DNA of 64,000 nucleotides, taken from contig CATNEN010000038.1 of NCBI GenBank assembly GCA_950097015.1, positions 21,824,001-21,888,000 on the forward strand. The letters are read 5' to 3'. Source of the DNA: Macrostomum hystrix. Its lineage: Eukaryota > Platyhelminthes > Macrostomidae. Of this stretch, positions 9,957 to 21,293 are shown in pieces (position 1 is the stretch's first letter; each line of letters starts with the position of its first letter). Position numbers and translations under genes: made by a program. A model generated the notes under the pieces. It saw nothing but the letters and a program-made list of their open reading frames with translations, was not told the DNA's origin and searched no databases.

Positions 9957-12564
9957 ATGCATAATTCAAGAAATCCCGGTAAGCTGTTATTTTCAATTTC
10001 TTATTTTTTACGTAATCATTTTTCACTCCAAAATATGTTCTACTTGCTACTTATGTCAGTAGGGAATCGCCTAAATGTCAGCGTTATTTAAAAATTCGCC
10101 TTAAAAATGAGCTAACTAACCAATAAAAAATTATCGCGATAAAAAATCCAGCCGTCAAGCGCCTGATGCGCGAAGCCATGGACTTGGCTGCTCCCACCGA
10201 GCTATACTACGCCCAGCCACTTGAGGACAATCTATTTGAATGGCATTTTACTATTCGGGGTCCGTCAGATAGCGACTTTGAAGGCGGCGTCTATCACGGC
10301 CGAGTGCTAATTCCCGGCGACTATCCGATGAAGCCGCCAAATATTATCCTGCTAACACCTAATGGACGGTTTGAAATTAATAAAAAGATTTGCCTAAGCA
10401 TTTCCGGCTATCATCCTGAAACTTGGCGACCGGCCTGGTCTATTAGAACAGCCTTGCTGGCTCTGATTGGGTGAGTCTACGGTACTTCTTGTCAGATAAC
10501 ATTTGTTTACTAAATTATGCGTTATTTAGCCGTTTCTGTAAAATGTAGCTCATTCTATAACTGTTTCTGTGCGAACGGTCACTCTATGACTGTTTCTGTA
10601 TAAACGGTTGACTCTATGACTGTTTCTGTACAAACGGTTGACTCTATGGCTGTTTCAGCACAAACGGTTGACTCTATGACTGTTTCTGTACAAACGGTTG
10701 ACTCTATGACTGTTTTTGTACAAACGGTTGACTCTATGACTGTTTCTGTATAAACGGTTGACTCTATGACTGTTTCTGTACAAACGGTTGACTCTATGAC
10801 TGTTTTTGTACAAACGGTTGACTCTATGACTGTTTCTGTATAAACGGGTGACTCTATGACTGTTTCTGTATAAACGGTTGACTCTATGACTGTTTCTGTA
10901 TAAACGGTTGACTCTATGACTGTTTCTGTATAAACGGTTGACTCTATGACTGTTTCTGTACAAACGGTTGACTCTATGACTGTTTCAGTACAAACGGTTG
11001 ACTCTATGACTGTTTCTGTACAAACGGTTGACTCTATGACTGTTTCTGTACAAACGGTTGACTCTATGACTGTTTCTGTACAAACGGTTGACTCTATGAC
11101 TGTTTCTGTACAAACGGTTGACTCTATGACTGTTTCTGTATAAACGGTTGACTCTATGACTGTTTCTGTACAAACGGTTGACTCTATGACTGTTTCTGTA
11201 CAAACGGTTGACTCTATGACTGTTTCTGTACAAACGGTTGACTCTATGACTGTTTCTGTATAAACGGTTGACTCTATGACTGTTTCTGTACAAACGGTTG
11301 ACTCTATGACTGTTTCTGTACAAACGGTTGACTCTATGACTGTTTCTGTACAAACGGTTGACTCTATGACTGTTTCTGTACAAACGGTTGACTCTATGAC
11401 TGTTTCTGTACAAACGGTTGACTCTATGACTGTTTCTGTATAAACGGAAGTTTCTAAACATTTTTCTACAATTAGATTTTGCCATGACCGAATCTGTACA
11501 AATGGTTGCAGCTATGACTCTGTACAACTATTTGTCTATGTGACAGTTTCTTCACTAAGATTTGACTCGACTGATGCTATATAATTCGACAAATGACTAC
11601 CTCAATGTGAAACAATCTTATTAACAATCAGTTCGTGTTTCTCACACAACAATTATAGTTTTATGCCCACACACGGCATGGGCGCCATCGGGGCACTGGA
11701 ATATCCTGCCGAGGAGCGTCGGCGTCTGGCCCGACTGTCACGTGACTGGCGCTGCCCAGTCTGCTGCGCGGCCGCCGGCTCGAATCTGGAGAGCCTGCTC
11801 TGTCCGCTATCGGACGCCTCGGCCAAGGAGACAGAGGAGGCGCGCGCCCTGGCTAAGGAGATTTCTATCGCCGGCGAGAAGCCTAAAGAGGATCAGACTG
11901 CGGCAGAGAATGAGCAGGTGACTAATCATTTTTTCTGTGTATGCTGAAATATTCTGTCTGTCATTCAAACAGCTCACCTGTCAATTATTTAAACACCTCA
12001 CCTGTCAATATTTAATTATCTCACTTGTCAATATTTATTCATCTATTGAATATTCAATCATCTCACCTGTCAATATTTATATATCTCACCTGTCAATATT
12101 CAAACACCTCCCCTGTCAATATTCAATCATCTCACCTGTCAATACTCAATCATTCATCTCACCTGTCAATATTCAATTATCTCACCTGTTAATATTAAAT
12201 TATCTCACCTGTTAATATTCAATTATCTCACCTGTTAATATTCAATTATCTCACCTGTTAATATTCAATTATCTCACCTGTCAATATTTAATCATATCAC
12301 CTGTCAAAGTGAATCATTTCAACTGTCAATTTTTCAATCATTTCAACCGTCAATTTTTCAATCACAGGAGCTGTCAAGATCTGTCGCTTCGGTGCCGGTT
12401 CTGTCAGATCTGCCAGCCAGGCCGCCTTCGCCTCTGTCTGCTCCTGCCCAGCCGCTGCAGCAGCCATTGTCGTTTCACGATTGGCTAGTTAGAATTAAAG
12501 GCTATAGCGAGGCGCGAGCTAGACAATTAGTTGAATCAAGTGAAACTTCAGTCGCCACTGCCTC

Positions 12565-12598
<34 letters not shown>

Positions 12599-12748
12599 GT
12601 ACAAGCAGTTCAAGCCGGCCTGTCTATACTGCGCGAAGAATGGACAACAATAGCTGCATTGATTGTACTGGCACTGTCTATTGGCCTATTATTGGCTAGG
12701 CGAGTTCTAACGACTGTTCGAAGCTATGACCCGGCTGATGCTTGGTAG
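9957..12748 (+). CDS. UBE2J1: Ubiquitin-conjugating enzyme E2 J1 (ER tail-anchored, ERAD)
   Basis: A non-canonical UBC6-type E2 that charges ubiquitin for ER-associated degradation at the cytosolic face of the ER. Exons 9957-9978, 10152-10470, 11659-11917 and 12368-12748 give 326 residues, against about 318 in human. The first coding exon is only 22 nt and joins to give NPAVKRLMREAMDL, matching the conserved family start. The UBC fold covers roughly residues 8-150 with AQPLEDNLFEWHFTIRGP, the active-site Cys88 in NKKICLSISGYHPETW, and the family block WSIRTALLALIG followed by FMPTHGMGAIG. It lacks the HPN motif of ordinary E2s, as UBC6-type enzymes do. The C-terminal linker has Pro-rich and ten-Gln segments (about 267-276). 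One hydrophobic helix (about 293-310) is the tail anchor. Introns 2 and 3 are filled with minisatellites. Confidence 0.95.
10552..11450. repeat. 30-bp minisatellite in UBE2J1 intron 2
   Basis: About 29-30 near-perfect copies of a 30-bp unit (GACTGTTTCTGTACAAACGG then TTGACTCTAT), with C/T variants that switch CAAACGG to TAAACGG. As the unit length is a multiple of three, it creates long artificial open frames on both strands. Confidence 0.97.
11965..12366. repeat. ~20-24-bp minisatellite in UBE2J1 intron 3
   Basis: Irregular copies of a unit such as ATCTCACCTGTCAATATTCA, in about 17-18 copies with length variation, filling the intron between the donor at 11918 and the acceptor at 12367. The last copies drift to TCATTTCAACCGTCAATTTT. 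Confidence 0.92.
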
Positions 12749-12928
12749 ATTTGACATTGTGATAGTAAATTTGATTTTAATTGTAGGTCTTTAAGCTACT
12801 TTTATTTGTAAATCGCCCAGTTTCTGTGTCTAAAGATGATTTATAAATGACTAATTATCCACCTGGTCTGTGTGACCCACCTGGACATTGTGACTTGTTG
12901 AGATCCTTATGACTATGAGCACGACACA

Positions 12929-13270
12929 TACTCTTTATGACCCACCCGGTCTTTATGACTCATCTGGTCCCTATGGCTCATCTGGTCCTTATGACTCATC
13001 TGGTCCTTATGGATCATCTGGTCCTAATGACTTATCTGGTCCTTATGGATCATCTGGTCCTAATGACTCATCTGGTCCTTATGGATCATCTGGTCCTTAT
13101 GACTTATCTGGTCCTTATGGATCATCTGGTCCTTATGACTTATCTGGTCCTTATGGATCATCTGGTCCTTATGACTCATCTGGTCCTAATGACTCATCTG
13201 GTCCTTATGACTCATCTGGTCCCTATGGCTCATCTGGTTGTTATAACTCATCTGGTCCTTATGAAAGTAG
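12929..13270. repeat. 18-bp minisatellite in the presumed UBE2J1 3' UTR
   Basis: About 18-19 copies of GGTCCTTATGACTCATCT with alternating TATGACTCAT / TATGGATCAT forms, so a 36-bp super-unit is visible. It lies between the stop codon and the likely poly(A) signal at 13366, so it is probably transcribed in the 3' UTR. The open frames it creates have no coding support. Confidence 0.93.
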
Positions 13271-13365
13271 ATAATCCTTGTCTTCGTTTTCCTTTGTGTG
13301 TACTTTAGAATGCCTATATCACATGTCTATGTTTTTACTATGCTTATTCCGAAAAAAGACTGCCC

Positions 13366-13371
13366 AATAAA
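13366..13371 (+). promoter_or_regulatory. Candidate polyadenylation signal of UBE2J1
   Basis: AATAAA in GCCCAATAAAAGCC, about 620 bp after the UBE2J1 stop. It is the first good signal downstream. The end of the transcript is inferred. Confidence 0.5.
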
Positions 13372-13856
13372 AGCCGTTTTAGAAGTCTAAGCCTTTTGAA
13401 AGAGGTTTTAAATTAAAATTCTGGTGGCAGTTACTCTAGCTTATTTGCCTCGATGTGTGTTGTTTAATTTTATGTGCATGCTCTATGTCCTACTCAAAGT
13501 ACTGTATTGAATATCATAATTTTAGCTTAGCTTTACGGTGAATCCAATCCGGCACTCTATTTGCAGTAAGCTGTGTCGCCTCAATACGTTACTTTCGGAA
13601 TTCTTCAGTCTGTCTAAAAATTTCTGCCTGTTGCTGTAAACTTTTGTTTAGAACTCGAAACGTGATCATATTTGTCACAATTCAATAACTTCCCATTTTG
13701 CTTTTATGGTATCTAGTGCGCGCAAAAGCTTTGCTTTTTTAAAAAAACTTTATGTCTATATAAGAGGCAATTCTTCGTTTGCTAGTGGATTTGTTTCTAA
13801 ACAAAGTGCCTTATTAAGACTAATTGATCAGAACAATACTTGAAGTAATTTTGCAA

Positions 13857-15040
13857 TACCAGATCCTCAAGTTATCGACTCTGCACTCCCAGATGCACAA
13901 ATTATCCCCACCACACACTCCCAGGTCCTTAAATTATCCCCAACACCCCCAAGGTGGGGATAATCTTGCGCAGATTATCCCCATCGTTCTCTCAAATCCT
14001 CAAATTATTCCCACTCCACTCCCAGATTCGCTAATTATCCCTACTGCACTCCCAGATTCGCTAATAATCCCCACTGCACTCCCAGATTCGATAATTATCC
14101 CTACTGCACTCCCAGATTCGCTAATAATCCCCACTGCACTCCCAGATTCGCTAATTATCCCCCACTGCACTCCTATATTCGCTTTATTCCCACTGCACTC
14201 CCAGATTCGCTAATTATCCCCCACTGCACTCCTATATTCGCTTTATCCCCACTGCACTCCCATATTCGCTAATTATTCCCACTGCACTCCCAGATTCGCT
14301 AATTATCCCCACTGCACTCCCAGATTCGCTAATTATCCCACTGCACTCCCAGATTCGCTAATTATCCCCACTGCACTCCCAGATTCGCTAATTATCCCCC
14401 ACTGCACTCCTATATTCGCTTTATCCCCACTGCACTCCCATATTCGCTAATTATTCCCACTGCACTCCCAGATTCGCTAATTATCCCCCACTGCACTCCT
14501 ATATTCGCTTTATCCCCACTGCACTCCCATATTCGCTAATTATTCCCACTGCACTCCCAGATTCGCTAATTATCCCCACTGCACTCCCAGATTCGCTAAT
14601 TATCCCACTGCACTCCCAGATTCGCTAATTATCCCCACTGCACTCCCAGATTCGCTAATTATCCCCCACTGCACTCCCATATTCGCTAATTATTCCCACT
14701 GCACTCCCAGATTCGCTAATTATTCCCACTGCACTCCCAGATTCGCTAATTATCCCCACTGCACTCCCAGATTCACTAATTATCCCCACTGCACTCCCAG
14801 ATTCGCTAATTATCCCCACTGCACTCCCAGATTCGCTAATTATCCCACTGCACTCCCAGATTCGCTAATTATCCCCCACTGCACTCCCAGATTCGCTAAT
14901 AATCCCCACTGCACTCCCAGATTCGCTAATTATCCCCACTGCACTCCCAGATTCGCTAATTATCCCCACTGTACTCCCAGATTCGCTAGTTATCCCCACT
15001 GCACTCCCAGATTCACTAATTATTCCTAATTTTAGATCCT
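13857..15040. repeat. 30-bp minisatellite upstream of NMD3
   Basis: About 38-40 copies of a 30-bp unit containing CTGCACTCCCAGATTCGCTA and ATTATCCCC, with 28-32-bp variants (CTCCTATATTCGCTTTATCC). Irregular, more diverged copies occur at the left end. It ends about 140 bp before the NMD3 start codon. Bases 13372-13856 are unique AT-rich spacer without a recognisable gene. Confidence 0.95.
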
Positions 15041-15180
15041 TAAATTCTCCCCGCTGCAATCTCAGAAGCTCAGGTATAACAAAATCGCCTACCATTTCAG
15101 AGGCTATTGGAAGTGTTCAAACAAGAATTGCCTAACTGATTAGCACTGAAAGCTCGCTCGCCGTTTTTAACTAACCCGCA

Positions 15181-18100
15181 ATGGCCACAGCCCTTAGTCA
15201 GATGCAGTGCTGCGAGTGCGGCACACTGATTGAGCCGAATCCCACAGCCATGTGCCTGCCCTGTCTGCGCAACCGGGTAGACATCACGGAGGGTCTGCAG
15301 CGCCAGTGTGTACTGTCCGTGTGCCCTAAATGTGCCAGAATTTTGCAGCCGCCAAATCACTGGATTACAGCCCAGCCAGAGAGTAAAGAACTGCTGGCGC
15401 TATGCTTGAAACGAATTCGTGGCCTAAATAAGGTTCGCTCTTAAATCTGGCCTTTTAAACTATATTTATTATGCAATACTTTTTTGCTTCTCTATCAACT
15501 CAAACGCTTTTCTAACGACTTAAACGCTTCTCAAACCAGGTGAACGTTTTTTTACATTGAAGCGCTTCTTAAACAGCTCAACGCTTCTCCAACAACTCAA
15601 ATGCTTCTTTAACGACTCAAACGCTTCTCCAACGACTCAAACGCTTCTCCAACGACTTAAACGCTTCTCCAACAACTCAAGCGCTTCTCCAACAACTCAA
15701 ACGCTTCTCCAACAACTCAAACGCTTCTCCAACAACTCAAACGCTTCTCCAACAACTCAAACCCTTCTCCAACAACTCAAACGCTTCTCCAACAACTCAA
15801 ACGCTTCTCCAACAACTCAAACGCTTCTCCAACAACTCAAACGCTTCTCCAACAACTCAAACGCTTCTCTAACGACTCAAACCCTTCTCCAACAACTCAA
15901 ACGCTTCTCCAACAACTCAAACGCTTCTCCAACAACTCAAACGCTTCTCCAACAACTCAAACGCTTCTCTAACGACTCAAACCCTTCTCCAACAACTCAA
16001 ACGCTTCTCCAACAACTCAAACCCTTCTCCAACAACTCAAACGCTTCTCCAACAACTCAAACGCTTCTCCAACAACTCAAACGCTTCTCTAACGACTCAA
16101 ACGCTTCTCCAACAACTCAAACCCTTCTCCAAAGACTCAAACTTTTACTCCCATTTTCCTTTTATCCGGTCTGCCAGATTTTTAAAGCCATTTTTTTCTA
16201 TAAAACAGAAAACCTGGCTTCAAAAACTACTTTCCAGGTGCGCCTCGTTGACGCCGGCTTCATCTGGACCGAGCCGCACTCGCGCCGACTGCGTATCCGG
16301 GTCACTGTGCAAGCCGAAGTGCTTAACGGAGCCATCGCTGAGCAGACCTGCGAGATTGAATTCACTCTGTCGTCGCATCAGTGCGACGAGTGTAACCGAT
16401 CGGCCGCTAAGGATTTCTGGCGCGCCCTAGTGCAGCTCAGGCAGCATTCGCCTCATCCTAAGACTCTGCTTTACCTGGAGCAGCTGATTCTTAAGCATCA
16501 GGTTTGTAGCCTAGTCTTGTTAATTTCGTGCGTGTTACATCCTCCCCACTACCTAGCCAACAATAATCCCATTCACACTCACTCCTATTCACTCTAACTC
16601 ACAATCCCATTCACACTCACAACCCCATTCACACTCACTCACAATCCTATTCACACACTCACTAACCCATTCACACTCACTACCCCTTTAAAACACACAA
16701 TCCCATTCACACACACTCACTAACCCATTCACACTCACTACCCCATTCACACTCACTCACTAACCAATTCACACTCACTACCCCATTCAAACACACTCAC
16801 TAACCCATTCAAACACACTCACTAACCCATTCACACTCACTCACTAACCCATTCACACTCACTCACTAACCCATTCACACTCACTACCCAATTCACACTC
16901 ACTCACTAACCCATTCACACTCACTCACTAACCCATTCACACTCACTCATTAACCCATTCACACTCACTACCCCATTCACACTCACTCACTAACCAATTC
17001 ACACTCACTACCCCATTCACACTCACTCACTAACCAATTCACACTCACTACCCCATTCAAACACACTCACTAACCCATTCACACTCACTCACAATCCTAT
17101 TGACGCACTTACTATCCCATTCACGCTCACTCACAATCCTATTCGCACACTCACTATCCCATTCAAGCTCCAATAAGCCATTCACCCAACCCATTCACAC
17201 TCCAATAAGCCACTCACCCACCCCATTCACACTCCAATAAGCCACTCACGCACCCCATTCACACTCCAATAAGCTACTCACGCACCCCATTCACACTCCA
17301 ATAAGCCACTCACCCAACCCCATTCACACTCCAATAAGCCACTCACCCAACCCATTCACACTCCAATAAGCCACTCACCCAACCCATTCACACTCCAATA
17401 AGCCACTCACCCAACCCCATTCACACTCCAATAAGCCACTCACGCACCCCATTCACACTACAATAAGCCACTCACCCACCCCATTCACACTCCAATAAGC
17501 CACTCACCAACCCCATTCACACTCCAATAAGCCACTCACGCACCCCATTCACACTCCAATAAGCCACTCACCCAACCCATTCACACTCCAATAAGCCACT
17601 CACGCACCCCATTCACACTCCAATAAGCCACTCACCAACCCCATTCACACTCCAATAAGCCACTCACCAACCCCATTCACACTCCAATAAGCCACTCACC
17701 CACCCCATTCACACTCCAATAAGCCACTCACCTACTGTCGCACCCACTCCAGGCGCACCGTGACTGCACCGGTGTCAAGCGCTGCGGCCCAAACGGGTTG
17801 GACTTTTTCTTCGCCCAGCGTCAGGACGCCAAGAGGCTGGCCGATTTCTTGGCTTCCAACTCACCGTCTCGCTGCCACACCTCCGAGACTCTGGTCTCGC
17901 ACGACACCCACTCGAATGTGTTCAATTATAAGTACACATTCTGCGTCGAGGTGGCTCCAATCTGCAAAGACGACGTGGTCTGCCTGCCGCCGTCGATTGC
18001 CCGCAAGCTGAGCTCCGTTGGCCAGTTCTGCGTTGTCTACCGCGTTACAGACCGGCTGCACCTGGTTGATCCCAAGACCTGCCGCACCGCTGAAGTCACC

Positions 18101-20323
18101 GGCAAGCACTTCTGGCAGGCGCCATTCCAGGTGAGCAGATTGATAGGAAAAACAGAGGGGAGAACCGTAAGCAAACAGATGGGAGAATAGTAAGCAAACA
18201 GATGGGAGAACAGTAAGCAAACAGATGGGAGAATAGTAAGCAAACAGATGGGAGAACAGTAAGCAAACAGATGGGAGAACAGTAAGCAAACAGATGGGAG
18301 AATAGTAAGCAAACAGATGGGAGAATAGTAAGCAAACAGATGGGAGAATAGTAAGCAAACAGAGGGGAGAATAGTAAGCAAACAGATGGGAGAATAGTAA
18401 GCAAACAGATGGGAGAACAGTAAGCAAACAGATGGGAGAATAGTAAGCAAACAGATGGGAGAATAGTAAGCAAACAGATGGGAGAACAGTAAGCAAACAG
18501 ATGGGAGAACAGTAAGCAAACAGATGGGAGAACAGTAAGCAAACAGATGGGAGAACAGTAAGCAAACAGATGGGAGAATAGTAAGCAAACAGATGGGAGA
18601 ACAGTAAGCAAACAGATGGGAGAACAGTAAGCAAACAGATGGGAGAATAGTAAGCAAACAGATGGGAGAATAGTAAGCAAACAGATGGGAGAACAGTAAG
18701 CAAACAGATGGGAGAATAGTAAGCAAACAGATGGGAGAACAGTAAGCAAACAGATGGGAGAACAGTAAGCAAACAGATGGGAGAATAGTAAGCAAACAGA
18801 TGGGAGAATAGTAAGCAAACAGATGGGAGAACAGTAAGCAAACAGATGGGAGAATAGTAAGCAAACAGATGGGAGAACAGTAAGCAAACAGATGGGAGAA
18901 CAGTAAGCAAACAGATGGGAGAACAGTAAGCAAACAGATGGGAGAACAGTAAGCAAACAGATGGGAGAATAGTAAGCAAACAGATGGGAGAACAGTAAGC
19001 AAACAGATGGGAGAATAGTAAGCAAACAGATGGGAGAATAGTAAGCAAACAGATGGGAGAATAGTAAGCAAACAGATGGGAGAATAGTAAGCAAACAGAT
19101 GGGAGAATAGTAAGCAAACAGATGGGAGAATAGTAAGCAAACAGATGGGAGAACAGTAAGCAAACAGATGGGAGAATAGTAAGCAAACAGATGGGAGAAC
19201 AGTAAGCAAACAGATGGGAGAACAGTAAGCAAACAGATGGGAGAATAGTAAGCAAACAGATGGGAGAACAGTAAGCAAACAGATGGGAGAATAGTAAGCA
19301 AACAGATGGGAGAACAGTAAGCAAACAGATGGGAGAATAGTAAGCAAACAGATGGGAGAATAGTAAGCAAACAGATGGGAGAATAGTAAGCAAACAGATG
19401 GGAGAATAGTAAGCAAAAAGATGGGAGAACAGTAAGCAAACAGATGGGAGAATAGTAAGCAAACAGATGGGAGAACAGTAAGCAAACAGATGGGAGAATA
19501 GTAAGCAAACAGAGGGGAGAAAAGTAAGCTATTAGGGGAGAATAAGATGCGAATTGAGGGGAGAGCAAGCAATATCAAAGTATAAAATACATTTCTATAT
19601 TGTATTTTGTATAAAAATAGAAAAGCAGTACAATACTGGTCTAAGGATAAGTCTAAGGATAAGTCTAATCTAAGGACCAGATGATGCCAACGTTTCTCTT
19701 GTCAGGCTCTCCAGGCGAAGCACACCACCTTCACTGTGACCAACTGTGAACCAGTCGATGAACAGCAGCAGCAGCAGGTTGCCCAGTCGAGTCGCTTCCT
19801 AACCGCCGATGTTTGGCTACTAACAGACAATGATCTGTCCTCTGACGAGGTCCACTGCCGCACCCATCTGGGCCGACTGCTGTCCTGCGGCGACACAGCC
19901 AAAGGCTTGGATCTGAGGCGCGCCAATTTGAATCACGCCGAATTAGATCGCCTAGTGGACTCCAAAGTGCCTGACGTTGTGCTAGTAAAGAAGATATATT
20001 CTACAGCCACTGGCGGTAGTCGGCGACGTCAGCGAAGGTGGCGTTTGCGCCGTCTCGAGGAGGCGGCCGCCTCCGGCGTTGGCGACGATGACGAAGGCGA
20101 TGGCGGCGCCACTTATCAAGACTTCCTAGACGACCTGGAAGAGGACAAGGAGCTGCGACGTGGCGTGAATATTTACAAGGAGAAGCTGACCGCCTCGGCA
20201 GCCGCCGCCGCCGCTGCAGCCGCCGCCGCCGAGGGCGATGGCGATGATAGGCCGGAGATTGGGCTGGACGAGATGTTGGACGAGTTGAATTTGGACGGCG
20301 GAGACGATGTTGACATGGAGTGA
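15181..20323 (+). CDS. NMD3: 60S ribosomal subunit nuclear export adaptor NMD3
   Basis: NMD3 binds pre-60S ribosomal subunits and bridges them to exportin CRM1 for exit from the nucleus, then is released in the cytosol. Exons 15181-15432, 16238-16501, 17753-18130 and 19706-20323 all join in phase 0, giving 503 residues, the same length as human. The N-terminal treble-clef zinc module has four CX2C pairs (CCECG, CLPCLR, CPKC and, in exon 2, CDEC). It is followed by ITEGLQRQ, ELLALCLKRIRG, VRLVDAGFIWTEPHSRRL, ETLVSHDTHSNVFNYKYTF and PICKDDVVCL. Exon 4 carries HCRTHLGRLL-type and PDVVLVKKIY segments, a basic stretch (RRRQRRWRLRR), YQDFLDDLEED, then a polyalanine run and the Leu-rich acidic tail LDEMLDELNLDG, which fits the leucine-rich export signal. 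Intron 1 uses a weak donor (gttcgc). All three introns contain large minisatellites. Confidence 0.97.
15500..16145. repeat. 20-bp minisatellite in NMD3 intron 1
   Basis: About 30 copies of AACAACTCAAACGCTTCTCC, with AACGACTCAA and AACCCTTCTCC variants that recur in groups, suggesting duplication of multi-unit blocks. It fills most of the 805-bp intron. Confidence 0.96.
16565..17745. repeat. Two adjacent minisatellites in NMD3 intron 2
   Basis: The left array (about 16565-17165) repeats CACTCACTAACCCATTCA and CACTCACTACCCCATTCA units of variable length. The right array (about 17166-17745) has about 17 copies of a ~34-bp unit containing CACTCCAATAAGCCACTCAC and CCACCCCATT. Both share the CCCATTCACACTC core, so the right array may have evolved from the left. 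Confidence 0.93.
18150..19525. repeat. 23-bp minisatellite in NMD3 intron 3
   Basis: Close to 60 nearly identical copies of a 23-bp unit (AGATGGGAGAATAGTAAGCA plus AAC), differing mainly by AATAG versus ACAG. It starts about 35 bp after the 5' splice site. Because it lacks stops, each minus-strand frame is open for about 500 codons, which is an artefact. Confidence 0.97.
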
Positions 20324-20554
20324 ATTTAATTGTTCGGCTTCGATTTGTACGGATGGTTTAGGCCATAGACATTCTGAGTTGCCACCACGCCCACCCAGAA
20401 CCCACCCCTTGTTGGTGGAAGTACCAATTTTATAGCTCGTGTTTAAATACATAGATTGCATTTCCAGATTCGAACTTCAGACCTCTCAACTAGAATTAAG
20501 AAACTCTACTAACACTGGGCAATAGTTAAAACAATTATTTCAAAATTATTTCAA

Positions 20555-20572
20555 AATAAAGCATTGAATAAA
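20555..20572 (+). promoter_or_regulatory. Candidate polyadenylation signals of NMD3
   Basis: Two AATAAA hexamers at 20555-20560 and 20567-20572, about 235-250 bp after the NMD3 stop. Confidence 0.55.
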
Positions 20573-21293
20573 CGTGGTATGTTTAGTATTTCTTCGCTAA
20601 AACCCCGGTGAGGTTTAAAATGGGTTTTTAGTCGATGTTCGTGTCCAATATGTCTATGGCCCAATGTGTTTTGACGCGCTCTATAACAAGCTTATTAAGC
20701 TCATCAAACTTAGATAGTTCACCATTATTTTTCGATACCAAAACGCTTCCTAGCTACTTTCTGTTAGTAGCTTTAATGAGCATTAACATATAGTTAGTTT
20801 TTGTGAATTAAAAAGTGAACTATCCAATGTTTGAAGCGTCTGTTATGTCTTCTTTTAACGTTTTCAACTTCCAATTCAGTGTTTTTTTAGCCTCGAAGAA
20901 GTGAGTCTAAATAAAATAAAGAAAAAGTGTTTCTGTAAAGTTAAAATATTTTTCTGTGCTCATTTTTTCGATCTTTTCTCAGAGCATGAAGCCACAAAAA
21001 TATAAGTTAAATTATTTCAACGTATGGCAGTCAACCTACTGAATCTGAGCTGATTTTTTTGAAAAATAATTTTTGCTTTAGACTTTGTCTTGTTTTTTGT
21101 TTGTTTTTTGTTTTGTAGATTTAGCACTTTTAGCCGTTGGAACACTACTTGTGTTTTATTAAACTTTGTGACTTTAACAAAACACGATTATATAAACAAC
21201 TATTATTGATTAGATCACGTGAACTATCAATAGGAGAGTCATGAAATCGCAATTTGCAGCAGGTAGTTGGTTGAAGAACAACAAGTTGAGTCA
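20573..21293. other. Intergenic AT-rich spacer
   Basis: Unique AT-rich DNA downstream of NMD3. I find no gene, repeat or RNA here. Confidence 0.4.

Noticed and set aside
10552-11450. CRISPR array interpretation of the evenly spaced repeats
   Set aside because: No unique spacers between repeats, eukaryotic intron context and no cas genes; it is a plain minisatellite.
10655-11527. Minus-strand open frames made of YRNSHRVNRL units, and a + strand frame of TVSVQTVDSM units
   Set aside because: 30-bp minisatellite in UBE2J1 intron 2, a multiple of three; bounded by true UBE2J1 exons.
12909-13308. Collagen-like GPYGSSGPYDSS reading in two frames
   Set aside because: 18-bp minisatellite after the UBE2J1 stop. 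Both frames are equally open, with no splice or signal-peptide support.
15557-16597. 346-codon + frame fusing TTQTLLQQLKRFSNN repeats to NMD3 exon 2
   Set aside because: The repeat part is intronic. NMD3 homology begins only at VRLVDAG after a CAG acceptor at 16237.
17861-19578. Three overlapping ~500-codon minus-strand open frames (LLFSHLFAYYSPICLL-type)
   Set aside because: They lie in the 23-bp minisatellite of NMD3 intron 3. A stop-free unit whose length is not a multiple of three gives the same peptide in all frames.
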